DNA from: CAVQEK01 sp964596645
Lineage (GTDB): Bacteria; Bacteroidota; Bacteroidia; Cytophagales; Cyclobacteriaceae
Direction: 5' to 3'
Length of the DNA stretch: 43,057 bases
Assembly (NCBI GenBank): GCA_964596645.1
Contig: CAZQVB010000036.1
Span: 1-43,057 of the forward strand
Below, one piece after another: positions 35,674 to 43,057 of the stretch. A program made the position numbers and the translations under genes. How positions within the stretch are numbered: the first letter of the stretch is position 1; each line of letters starts with the position of its first letter. Below the pieces are notes generated by a model, which saw only the letters and a list, made by a program, of their open reading frames with translations, was not told the origin of the DNA and did not search any database.

Positions 35674-36918
35674 TTAACGCCACGTATGCCTTTGCAAAGC
35701 GCTGAGCCGCTTAAGCAATGGCGGATGCGAGTAGTTGAGAAAAACATAGGCCGGGTGTGGGTACAGGTTGCTTAGGTTGTGAACAGATAGCTTTTTCAGC
35801 GCCGTTTCCATATGAGGCCCCGGGTAGGTTGTAAGGGCGTATGCATCGGCTTCGTACTCGTTCTTGCGGCTGAGCATATTCAAAAAAATACCCAGGATGT
35901 GACTGATGGGCGAATACAATATGCCAAATGCCAGCAGGTTGAGGTGAAAAGCGAGCTGCTCGCCTCCAAGCGCAAACGACAAGGCCGGGCTAAAAATCAT
36001 CAGCGACATCACGAAAAGCATAATGCCGCTTTGCAACACTGAGATAATAAGCCCGCTTATTATATGCCTTTTCTTGTAGTGACCCACCTCATGGGCCAGT
36101 ATGGCAATGAGTTCTTGTTCGGAGTGGTTGTCGATAAGTGTATCGTACAGCACTACCTTTTTTCTACTGCCCATACCACTGAAGAAGGCATTGGACTTAC
36201 CTGATCTTTTCGAGCCGTCGATCACGAAAATATTAGTAAGCGGAAAGTTTACACTGCGGCTGTAGGCTTCTATTCCCTCGCGCAGGCTTCCGGGCGCCAG
36301 GGGCGTGAGCTTATTGAAAATCGGCACGATCACAGAGGTGTAAAACACATTGATCAGCAGTATGAAAAGACTGATGACCACCCAGAAATACAGCCAAAAT
36401 ACGGGCCCGAAGTGCTGTATGAGCGACAACAACAGGTACAGTATAATGCCGCCCAACACAGCAGTGAGCACATAACCCTTCAGCTTGTCCACCACGAATG
36501 TGCCCGGTGTAGTTTTGTTGAAGCCAAAGCGCTCTTCTATCACGAAGGTGTCGTAGAGTTGAAAGGGGATGTTGAGCAGGTCGGAGGCCAAAAACAGGCT
36601 GGCAAAAAAGACCAGCGATATCAGTATTTCATGCTCGAGCCAGGTGCGTAAAAGCCCGTCGTACCAACCAAAAAAGCCGGTGACCAATAGTGTGAAAGCC
36701 AGTAAAAAGCTGAAGGTAGAAGTGATAAAACCAAAGCGTGTGTTGGCACGGCTATACGCCAGCGATTTCTTGTATTTCTCCTCGTCATAAATGTCGCGCA
36801 CCTCCTCCGGCAGCTCAGGCCGCATGTGTTTCAGGTTCAGGTAGTCCAGCCATTTGCCCAGCGCAAAATCAAAACTGAGAATGACCAGCAAAATGATCAA
36901 AATTGTGTTTGGCTCCAT
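35674..36918 (-). CDS. M48 (Ste24/CAAX-type) membrane metallopeptidase
   Basis: Zinc-dependent integral membrane protease of 414 residues. The zinc-binding HEVGH motif lies in LAHEVGHYKKRH, and the third ligand region is NEYEADAYAL. Multiple hydrophobic helices precede and follow it, as in Ste24-type proteins, and the N-terminal half matches the Ste24 peptidase_M48_N domain (NKTTPGTFVVDKLKGY). I chose the ATG at 36918, 11 codons inside the longest frame, because the residues before it look non-coding. The role in bacteria is likely membrane-protein quality control, and the CAAX substrates are absent. Divergent from the GH2 gene. Confidence 0.93.
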   Translation of the reverse strand: MEPNTILIILLVILSFDFALGKWLDYLNLKHMRPELPEEVRDIYDEEKYKKSLAYSRANTRFGFITSTFSFLLAFTLLVTGFFGWYDGLLRTWLEHEILISLVFFASLFLASDLLNIPFQLYDTFVIEERFGFNKTTPGTFVVDKLKGYVLTAVLGGIILYLLLSLIQHFGPVFWLYFWVVISLFILLINVFYTSVIVPIFNKLTPLAPGSLREGIEAYSRSVNFPLTNIFVIDGSKRSGKSNAFFSGMGSRKKVVLYDTLIDNHSEQELIAILAHEVGHYKKRHIISGLIISVLQSGIMLFVMSLMIFSPALSFALGGEQLAFHLNLLAFGILYSPISHILGIFLNMLSRKNEYEADAYALTTYPGPHMETALKKLSVHNLSNLYPHPAYVFLNYSHPPLLKRLSALQRHTWR

Positions 36919-37052
36919 ATGGCTGCATTTTACAGCGCGAAAGTAGCGCAATAGCCATCATTACCCAAGCCTTCAATCATACATACCACCGGCATGCACG
37001 TGCTTTATATTTTCAATACTTTTACAATTGTTCGTCACCAACACACTTTGCC

Positions 37053-38879
37053 ATGATGAAGCCAGTACAATTTCTTGCCCTATACTGTGCCCTGCTTTTT
37101 TTGTCCAACACTGCCCTGGCTCAGCCCTTCGGCTGGTACCCGCCACTCCATGTACTGAAAACACAATGGGGTAAACAGGTAAATCCGGAATCGGTACATG
37201 CCGAATATCCCCGACCGCAAATGCAGCGGCACGACTGGAAAAACCTGAATGGCTTGTGGGAATTTGCCATCACACCAAGGCACAGTGAGAAGCCCGCCAA
37301 CTACAACATGAAAATACTGGTGCCCTTTGCCGTAGAATCTGCCCTTTCCGGTGTACACACCCGGGTAGACTCCAGCCAGATGCTGTGGTACAAGCGGCGC
37401 TTTTTCATACCCGACGACTGGTCGTACCGGCATGTGCTGTTGCACATAGGAGCATCTGACTGGGAAACCACGGTATATGTGAATGGCCAGCGTATCGGAC
37501 AGCACCGGGGCGGCTACGACCCCATCAGTATGGATATTTCACCGGCCCTTCGGCAAGAGGGCCTGCAAGACATTGAGATATCCGTGTGGGATCCCACCGA
37601 TCAGTATCATCAGCCCAGGGGCAAACAAAAGTCTGAGCCCGGCCGCATTTGGTATACCCCGGTGAGCGGCATCTGGCAGACGGTATGGCTTGAGCCGGTG
37701 AGCAGCGCCTCCATCAAATCGCTGCGCATAACGCCCGATATTGACAGCGACAGGGTGCACCTTAACGCTGAAAACTATCAAACACTTCCCGGCGATAGCC
37801 TGGTGGTAGTGGTGAAGACGGGAAACACGGAGATGGCCAGGGCGCAAGGGCCGCTGTCACCCACAGTCACCATCCCACTGCCCTCGCCAAGGCTATGGTC
37901 GCCCGACGATCCTTTTTTATACGATGTGGAAATACAAGTAAAACGAAACGGACAGGTGGCAGACCGCGTGCAGAGCTACTTCGGCATGAGGAAAATAGAA
38001 GTAAAAAAAGATGCCGATGGCTTTGAGCGTCTTTTTCTCAATAACAAGGCACAATTCCAACTCGGCCTGCTCGACCAGGGCTGGTGGCCCGATGGCCTCT
38101 ACACCGCCCCTTCGGACGAAGCCCTGAAGTTTGACATAGAAAAAACAAAAAGCCTGGGCTACAACACCATCCGGAAACATGTGAAAGTAGAGCCTGCCCG
38201 CTGGTATATGCATTGCGACCGCATAGGGGTGCTGGTATGGCAGGACATGCCCAACAGCGATGGGCATGCCCAGTGGAAAGGGCCCAGCGGCATTGACGGG
38301 GTGGAGATGACGCGGGCCTTTGTATCAGAAGCCCAGTACAAGCTGGAGTTTCAGGCTATGGTCGATCTGCTGTACAGCCACCCCAGCATAGTATACTGGG
38401 TGCCATTCAATGAAGGTTGGGGGCAGTTCAAAACCATGGAAATAACACAATGGGTACAGGCTCTTGATACCACCCGCATAGTGGGCGGGCCCAGCGGCGG
38501 CAACCATTTCGACGCAGGCGACACGCGCGACCATCATCAATACCCCGGACCGGCCATGCCTGCCGAAGTAGAAGGTAAGGCGCTGGTGTTGGGGGAGTTT
38601 GGCGGATTGGGTCTGCCTATTGAGGGCCACCTTTGGCAGGAAAACATGAACTGGGGCTATCGGGAATTGGACAATAAAAAGGCGCTGGGCAAAGCATACC
38701 TGTCTCTGATAGAACAACTGAAGCCACTTGTGAAAAAAGGCCTGGCAGCAGCCATATATACACAAACCACCGATGTGGAGGGGGAGGTAAATGGCATTAT
38801 GACCTATGATCGGGCTGTGGTGAAGCTGCCGGAGAAAAAAGTGAAGAAAGCCCATGAGGCACTGTTGCAACTGCAATGA
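37053..38879 (+). CDS. Secreted GH2 family glycoside hydrolase
   Basis: A 608-residue enzyme with a signal peptide (about residues 1-23, ending TALA). A jelly-roll sugar-binding domain and an immunoglobulin-like domain lead into the TIM barrel. Acid/base E454 sits in PFNEGWGQF and nucleophile E515 in VLGEFGGLG. GH2 enzymes hydrolyse beta-galactosides, beta-glucuronides or beta-mannosides; specificity cannot be told here. I chose the ATG 50 codons inside the longest frame because the signal peptide begins there. No SusC/SusD genes are next to it, so it is not in an obvious polysaccharide-utilisation locus. Confidence 0.93.
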   Translation: MMKPVQFLALYCALLFLSNTALAQPFGWYPPLHVLKTQWGKQVNPESVHAEYPRPQMQRHDWKNLNGLWEFAITPRHSEKPANYNMKILVPFAVESALSGVHTRVDSSQMLWYKRRFFIPDDWSYRHVLLHIGASDWETTVYVNGQRIGQHRGGYDPISMDISPALRQEGLQDIEISVWDPTDQYHQPRGKQKSEPGRIWYTPVSGIWQTVWLEPVSSASIKSLRITPDIDSDRVHLNAENYQTLPGDSLVVVVKTGNTEMARAQGPLSPTVTIPLPSPRLWSPDDPFLYDVEIQVKRNGQVADRVQSYFGMRKIEVKKDADGFERLFLNNKAQFQLGLLDQGWWPDGLYTAPSDEALKFDIEKTKSLGYNTIRKHVKVEPARWYMHCDRIGVLVWQDMPNSDGHAQWKGPSGIDGVEMTRAFVSEAQYKLEFQAMVDLLYSHPSIVYWVPFNEGWGQFKTMEITQWVQALDTTRIVGGPSGGNHFDAGDTRDHHQYPGPAMPAEVEGKALVLGEFGGLGLPIEGHLWQENMNWGYRELDNKKALGKAYLSLIEQLKPLVKKGLAAAIYTQTTDVEGEVNGIMTYDRAVVKLPEKKVKKAHEALLQLQ

Positions 38880-39051
38880 TAAGGTGGCAGTCAGTGAAAG
38901 ATCAACAGATTACTGGTGCTGATTGAAACACTCGTTTTGATCAATAACTTACTCAGTGTGTATAGCTTTTCCATGTCAAACTACCAGCAAACCAAGTCTT
39001 CCTGCTCCACCCTCCCACCGGATGGCCAATGAAGCATTTGCACCAAAACAA

Positions 39052-40083
39052 ATGAAAATAATTATGCATAGAAAAATCAAGAATACCCTCACAGTGATCA
39101 TTCTTTTATTGGCTTTTTCCAGTGCCTATGCACAGACCGATACGCTTGTTTTGAACAATAAAAACATACTAGTAGGTGAGGTGAAATCGATGGACAGAGG
39201 CGTGCTAACCATGGAGACCGACTACAGCGACAGCGACTTCAAGATAGAATGGAAAAAAATAAAAGAGATTTATACAGATTCATATTTCCTCATCACCCTC
39301 AGCGACGGAAGGCGATACAACGGCACACTTACCATGGCCGACAGCAGCACCATCAGCATCATAGGCGAGCACGGCACCGTAGCGACATCCCGCAAGGATA
39401 TCGTCTATCTCAACTCCGTCGATTCTGGTTTCTGGAGTCGGTTGTATGCCGGCATCGATCTTGGCTACAGCGTTACCAAAGCCAATAATCTGCAGCAGCT
39501 TAGCCTGCGCAGCAACATTGGCTACCTGGCCGAGAAGTGGTCGGCTGATGCGAGCTACAACAATATTTTTTCTTCGCAGGAAGGCATTGAAGATGTGCAC
39601 CGCATCGATGCCGGCCTCACCTATCGCTACTATCTCCCCAAAGATTGGTTTCTAATTGGCCAGTTGTCGTGGCTATCGAACACAGAGCAGAGCATACAAC
39701 TGCGTACGGTGAGCAAAATAGGTTTGGGTAAATACCTTATCCATACCAACAGCACCTATTGGGGCGTGCAGGGCGGCGGGTCGTTCAACAATGAGGAGTT
39801 CAGCGACGAATCGCTGTCGCGTCAAAGTGCGGAAGGTTTTTTTGGAACCGAACTCAACATGTACGACATAGGCGACCTGAACTTGCTCACCAAGGTAGTG
39901 GTCTATCCAAGCATCACCGAATCGGGTCGTTGGCGTACCGACTTCAACTTCGACACCAAGTATGACCTGCCACTTGATTTTTATATAAGGCTGGGTTTCA
40001 CACTCAACTACGACAACCAACCCGTAGAGGGCGCCCCTAATACCGATTATGTGTTTCAAACCACGTTTGGGTGGGAATTGTGA
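39052..40083 (+). CDS. DUF481 (YdiY-like) outer-membrane barrel protein
   Basis: A 343-residue protein with a signal peptide (start MKIIMHRK, cleaved after AYAQ) and a two-part structure. Residues 30-110 have two short repeats resembling DUF481 leader sequence (LVGEVKSMDRGVLTMETDYSDSDFKIEWKKIKEI), then a barrel from SRLYAGIDLGYSVTKANNLQQLSL to the C-terminal GWEL. DUF481 proteins are salt-inducible outer-membrane proteins in some bacteria. The start is the ATG 32 codons into the longest frame. It is followed by repeat cluster C. Confidence 0.85.
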   Translation: MKIIMHRKIKNTLTVIILLLAFSSAYAQTDTLVLNNKNILVGEVKSMDRGVLTMETDYSDSDFKIEWKKIKEIYTDSYFLITLSDGRRYNGTLTMADSSTISIIGEHGTVATSRKDIVYLNSVDSGFWSRLYAGIDLGYSVTKANNLQQLSLRSNIGYLAEKWSADASYNNIFSSQEGIEDVHRIDAGLTYRYYLPKDWFLIGQLSWLSNTEQSIQLRTVSKIGLGKYLIHTNSTYWGVQGGGSFNNEEFSDESLSRQSAEGFFGTELNMYDIGDLNLLTKVVVYPSITESGRWRTDFNFDTKYDLPLDFYIRLGFTLNYDNQPVEGAPNTDYVFQTTFGWEL

Positions 40084-40165
40084 AAGGAAGGTGGATTGGT
40101 AATGAGTGATGAGTAGAATGGTGGGTTGGTGAAATAGCTCAAAGATGAAAGGTCAGTAGGTTATT
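40084..40165. repeat. Word-like repeat, inverted copy 3
   Basis: GGTGGATTGGTA, AATGGTGGGTTGGTG and AGCTCAAAGATGAAAGG words are reverse complements of the CCACCAATC and CTTTGAGCT words elsewhere. It begins immediately at the stop codon of the DUF481 gene. Confidence 0.6.
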
Positions 40166-40217
40166 AGGTCAGTAGATCAGTCGATAGTCGGATCTGGTAA
40201 AAAGCAAGTACCCCATC

Positions 40218-40257
40218 ATTCCATGGCCTGTAGCTAGCTCCAGGTCAGACGATAGTC
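40218..40257. repeat. 40-base repeat, copy C
   Basis: ATTCCATGGCCTGTAGCTAG to GATAGTC, matching 42973-43012 at 38 of 40 positions. A degraded related stretch follows at 40297-40321 (TATTCCACGGCCTGTGG). The repeat contains TAGCTAGCTC. Confidence 0.88.
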
Positions 40258-40344
40258 GGACCGGTTATAACCCAAATCCAAATATTCCACGGCCTGTGGT
40301 ACAAAGGACATTGCGGATGGTGCTACCGGAGTGGCGTCGATAGC

Positions 40345-40378
40345 CAGCAGATTGCTTCGCTTCGCTCACAATGACGGA
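40345..40378. repeat. Widespread AGATTGCTTCGC repeat
   Basis: CAGATTGCTTCGCTTCGCTC and ACAATGACGG is a version of a common bacterial interspersed repeat (AGATTGCTTCGCTNCGCTC). It is followed by GAGTGGGAGGCTTGTCAAGC. Confidence 0.5.
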
Positions 40379-40430
40379 GTGGGAGGCTTGTCAAGCTCAT
40401 GGAATTTCCATCCATCCGCCCTCTCTCAAC

Positions 40431-40459
40431 GGGTCATGCTGAACTTGTTTCAGCATCTG
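40431..40459. repeat. REP-like palindrome GTCATGCTGAACTTGTTTC
   Basis: ATGCTGAA (40436-40443), five-base loop, TTCAGCAT (40449-40456): a perfect 8-bp hairpin. A degraded inverted copy is at 21067-21095. It belongs to the same architecture as 40729-40749. Confidence 0.8.
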
Positions 40460-40491
40460 TCGGCTACTGGCAATGGCCACGGATAGTGCTC

Positions 40492-40515
40492 GCAGGCCGG
40501 TCAAAACAGCGGGCG
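40492..40515. repeat. GCAGGCCGGTCAAA repeat, copy 1
   Basis: GCAGGCCGGTCAAAACAGCGGGCG occurs again at 40884-40907 with one change, both in direct orientation. Both copies abut other modules. Confidence 0.85.
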
Positions 40516-40520
40516 TGCTC

Positions 40521-40622
40521 ATTTCCATGGTCTGTGGCCACAGAACATTTCGTGTGGTAGGCCCCGCATGGCAGCATGGTTTTGATTGAATTTTTTTGGT
40601 TCGATTCTTTTCATCAAAGGAA
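40521..40622. repeat. Dispersed palindromic repeat, copy C
   Basis: Copy of the module at 141-245. ATGGTCTGTGG (40527-40537) pairs with CCACAGAACAT (40538-40548), one mismatch. Similarity continues through a TTTTTGGTTCG segment. Confidence 0.8.
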
Positions 40623-40701
40623 AAGAACCACGGATGATCTGCATTCTATAAAGCATATTGATCCCCATATTACTGCTAAAGCTTTCACTTGCCCTAAGTT
40701 A

Positions 40702-40749
40702 TTTCAGGATCTAATACTCTTTAGACAGATCCTGAAACAAGTTCAGGAT
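40702..40749. repeat. Nested REP-like inverted repeat
   Basis: TTTCAGGATCT (40702-40712) pairs with AGATCCTGAAA (40727-40737), and ATCCTGAA (40729-40736) also pairs with TTCAGGAT (40742-40749) across a five-base loop. The middle arm can therefore form either of two hairpins. The second has the same stem-loop layout as 40431-40459. Confidence 0.82.
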
Positions 40750-40789
40750 GACTTACACTTTGAACTTTCAGCATTCCACCCATCACCAG

Positions 40790-40907
40790 TCTGCCAATTT
40801 ACCAATATCTCCAACCTTTTATGGCATGGTCATGGTCAAATTCTTTGAGCTTTGAGCCTTGAGCTTTCAGCTATATAAAGCATGCAGGCCGGTCAAAGCA
40901 GCGGGCG
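40790..40907. repeat. Word-like repeat copy 4 and GGCCGGTC module
   Basis: Contains CATCACCAGTCTGCCAATTT, CAACCTTTTATGGCATGGTC (inverted at 42899-42930), TTTGAGCTTTGAGCCTTGAGC and GCAGGCCGGTCAAAGCAGCG. Confidence 0.75.
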
Positions 40908-40971
40908 GCTGTTCTGCAAAAGCTATTGAACCTGAATCCAATATTCTGTATAAAAAATCTTATGCAGTGAA

Positions 40972-41000
40972 TTGCTAAGAGCTGTGATCTGCTACTTTTG
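40972..41000 (+). promoter_or_regulatory. Predicted promoter of barrel gene at 41026
   Basis: TTG at 40972-40974, 18 bases, then an exact -7 box TACTTTTG at 40993-41000, giving a transcript start near 41006 and a leader of about 20 bases. Pattern and distance match Bacteroidota promoters. It lies just after repeat cluster C. Confidence 0.6.
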
Positions 41001-41025
41001 ACTTTAGTCAATTACCTAACCAACC

Positions 41026-41739
41026 GTGCGCTTATTCATTTCCTTCTTATTATTGATCCTGTGCTTCTCTCCTGCTGCGCACAGTCAGGTCATTATATCA
41101 CTCCTTTTGGGTGATAAGCTTAACTCAGAGAATCTTGAATTTGGACTCGATGGGGGTCTGGCCTTCACCTCACTGAGCAATCTGCCTTCCTCTGGTACGC
41201 GGGAAACTTTTAATTTGGGCTTTTACATTGATTTAAGGCTGATTCCCGACCGCAATCTGTTTTTGCATACCGGAGTCATCGTGAAGTCGCCTATGGGTGC
41301 CGAAAATTTGCCTCCTTACGCCCTGGGCGATGCGGCGCTCGACCCCTTGCTCGCCAATGGAGAGGTGACCAGGAAGCTCAGCTACTTCAATGTGCCTGCT
41401 CTGCTCAAATACAGGTTCAAGAACAACCTGTCTGTAGAGGCCGGGCCACAATTGGGGCTGCTGAACAAAGCGGAAGATTTATTTCAAACCGACATTCAAA
41501 ATGCCGATGACCTCACCTACAAAGTAAAAATTAAGGATGAACTGAAAAGCTTCGATTACGGAATCACGGCAGGGGTGGGCTATAAATTGATGAATGACTG
41601 GGGCATGACCATTGGCGTAAGGTACTACTGGGGCCTGGCCGACATTGTGAAAGACAACAGGGATGAGCCTCAGCGCAATTCTGCATTTTATCTCTACGGA
41701 GGAATACCGATAGGTACTGCTAAAAATAAGACTAAATGA
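41026..41739 (+). CDS. PorT-like outer-membrane beta-barrel protein
   Basis: A 237-residue protein starting with GTG (no early ATG in frame) and a signal peptide, LFISFLLLILCFSPAAHS. It has alternating strands of a small barrel (LSYFNVPALLKYRFKNNLSVEAGPQLGLL, a typical outer-membrane protein beta-barrel domain) and YDYGITAGVGYKL-type sequences. The function is unknown. Its stop overlaps the start of the next gene as ATGA, suggesting coupled translation. A predicted promoter lies 26 bases upstream. Confidence 0.8.
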   Translation: MRLFISFLLLILCFSPAAHSQVIISLLLGDKLNSENLEFGLDGGLAFTSLSNLPSSGTRETFNLGFYIDLRLIPDRNLFLHTGVIVKSPMGAENLPPYALGDAALDPLLANGEVTRKLSYFNVPALLKYRFKNNLSVEAGPQLGLLNKAEDLFQTDIQNADDLTYKVKIKDELKSFDYGITAGVGYKLMNDWGMTIGVRYYWGLADIVKDNRDEPQRNSAFYLYGGIPIGTAKNKTK

Positions 41740-42789
41740 AAAGGAGACAAGTCATTGCACTCACCTTGTTGTGCGCATCCGCTCTACTGGTGCTTGCCGA
41801 TCAAGCGGCTTCACAAGGCATGGGCCGTTCTACCAGCCCGGCCTACAGCGACTACTACGACAGCCTAAAAACAAATGGACTATGCCTACACCTTCCCCCT
41901 GTTGGGCAAGCAAGCCTACAAGCGCGGCTATGACCTGCCGTTGGCTTGGGGCGCCAGTTTAATCTATTTCACGCAGACCCAGGAAATAAACATCAACCAG
42001 ACATCTGTCGGATTTAACGGAAGTGAAATGGTGGATGTAAGCAATTTCATCAACTTTGCCCCTACCATAGCCATTACCAATGCCTATACTTTCCGGCCAG
42101 ATCTTTGGGTTCTTCCATTCTTCAATGTCTATGGCATAATCGGCGGCGGCACCACGGAAACGCAGGTGAACCTGAACGAGCCGGTGAGCTTCGAGACTGA
42201 TCAAAAATTCAGCGTTTCTACATTCGGAATAGGCACTACCATAGCAGGTGCTGTAGGACCTATCTTTCTGGTATGGGACAACAATTACAACTTTGCCGAT
42301 GTGGAAGTGGTGGTAGAGCCGGTGCCTGCATTCAACAGCAGTGTTCGGGTAGGTCACACCATTCTGGATGCCTCAAATCCGGGACGATCTTTATCGGCAT
42401 GGGTAGGCGTATTCTATCAGGTAATACAAAACGATACAGAAGGCAGCATTGGCATCAACGAAATTTTTCCTGGATTTGGTGATGGCGCATTTATTGGCAG
42501 GCTGGAAGAATGGGCCGCTACACTGCCCCCGGCCCAACGCGTGGTAATGAACCAGATCATAGACAAGCTGGAAGACATGTCCAACGGTATAGACCCCGGT
42601 GATGCCACCATCAACTACAAGCTCGACAAGGAAGTAGCCGCGCCGTTTAACATCATTCTTGGCGCTCAGTACCAATTCAATAAAAACTACATGCTGCGCT
42701 CCGAGCTCGGCGTGTTTGGCAAGCGCAGCCAATTTCTACTCAATCTCAACTACCGCTTTGCGGGTTTCGGTAAAAAAAATAAAAATTGA
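41736..42789 (+). pseudogene. Frameshifted outer-membrane barrel protein
   Basis: The first frame (41736-41933) gives a signal peptide (ALTLLCASALLVLADQAASQ) and mature start MGRSTSPAYSDYYDSLKT. The second frame, from ATG 41875 (MDYAYTFPLLGKQAYKRGYD) to 42789, encodes a barrel-like protein ending LNLNYRFAGFGKK. Together they make about 350 residues. Switching frame needs one base less near 41866-41876, in CTAAAAACAAATGG, a sequence with A-runs. It could be a real mutation, a base-calling error or, less likely, a programmed shift. The intact downstream part retains no signal peptide of its own. Confidence 0.7.
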
Positions 42790-42794
42790 TCAGC

Positions 42795-42895
42795 CTGTAA
42801 TGGTGGATTGGTAGACTGGTGAACGGTGAAGAGTGAAGAGTGATTTGTTGAATGGTGGGTTGGTGAGAGAGCTCGAAGCTGTAAGTTGAAAGTTC
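42795..42895. repeat. Word-like repeat, inverted copy 5
   Basis: GGTGGATTGGTAGACTGG, AATGGTGGGTTGGTG, GAGCTCGAAGC and AAGTTGAAAGTTC are reverse-orientation words of the CCACCAGTCTACC and GAGCTTTCAGCT repeat. It begins six bases after the barrel stop. Confidence 0.7.
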
Positions 42896-42898
42896 AAA

Positions 42899-42930
42899 GA
42901 TTTGACCATGACCATGCCTAAAAAAGGTTG
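42899..42930. repeat. Inverted module shared with 40812-40843
   Basis: TTTGACCATGACCATGCC is the reverse complement of GGCATGGTCATGGTCAAA at 40823-40840, and the following AAAAAAGGTTG pairs likewise. The two copies are in opposite orientation and flank the barrel gene pair. Confidence 0.8.
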
Positions 42931-42972
42931 ACCGTTTTGTGTCAATGGAGGGCTTGTACTGTTGGAAACAAT

Positions 42973-43012
42973 ATTCCATCGCCTGTAGCTAGCTCCAGGT
43001 CGGACGATAGTC
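42973..43012. repeat. 40-base repeat, copy D
   Basis: ATTCCATCGCCTGTAGCTAG to GATAGTC, same orientation as 40218-40257 with two mismatches. Together with 42795-42930 it makes a repeat cluster on the far side of the barrel gene pair. The remainder to 43057 has no gene. Confidence 0.88.
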
Positions 43013-43057
43013 CATAGTCGTTAACTTAAGCCAATTAAAAATGAGTTCATCACTTGA

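Noticed and set aside
41866..41876. Programmed ribosomal frameshift in the barrel gene
   Set aside because: CTAAAAACAAATGG is not a typical slippery site and no downstream stimulatory structure stands out, so error or mutation is simpler.

Overview
The window looks like chromosomal DNA of a Gram-negative Bacteroidota bacterium, most likely of the Cytophagales or a relative. Supporting signs are a TamB/TamL outer-membrane module, Kdo (lipopolysaccharide inner core sugar) genes, single-chain PurL, DUF3078 and BBP2-type barrels, few Shine-Dalgarno sequences, and several promoters with the Bacteroidota -7 box TAnnTTTG. Base composition is about half G+C and genes lie on both strands. I found no rRNA, tRNA or CRISPR. 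There is one 10-N assembly gap, inside purL.

Layout. 1-476: gene-free repeats. 477-3523: an AGCS amino-acid:cation symporter and an AsmA-like membrane-anchored protein. 3711-7245: a Kdo cluster of kdsB, kdsA, a transaldolase-like domain fused to two CBS domains, and a kdsC-like phosphatase. 7321-14665: tamB and tamL. 14728-15561: purU. 15610-18758 (minus): a DUF4468-like protein, an outer-membrane porin and an ammonium transporter. 19380-21706: a 3-hydroxyacyl-CoA dehydrogenase, an orphan ORF, repeats and a KTSC-like secreted protein. 21870-25563: purL. 25850-28565: mscS, a DUF3078 protein and an SDR oxidoreductase. 28772-32880: a penicillin-acylase-family enzyme, a small membrane protein and an SpmA-SpmB fusion. 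33011-35670: a small soluble protein, then what looks like a decayed conjugative-element fragment. 35674-40083: an M48 protease, a GH2 glycosidase and a DUF481 barrel. 40084-43057: two outer-membrane barrel genes, one frameshifted, between repeat clusters.

The main lead is the Kdo cluster. The usual pathway is KdsD (makes arabinose 5-phosphate), KdsA, KdsC, KdsB. Here kdsB, kdsA and a kdsC-like gene are present, but the KdsD position is taken by an FSA-type transaldolase carrying the CBS tail normally found on KdsD, including FTDGDLRR. The Schiff-base lysine is kept, but two other active-site positions differ from fructose-6-phosphate aldolase. This suggests either an aldolase route to arabinose 5-phosphate or a CBS-regulated enzyme feeding Kdo synthesis. 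It is inference from context and motifs.

A second theme is a family of modular non-coding repeats in four clusters (1-450, 20939-21345, 40084-40910, 42795-43012). Modules recur in different order and orientation, several are palindromic, and one supplies the last codons of a gene.
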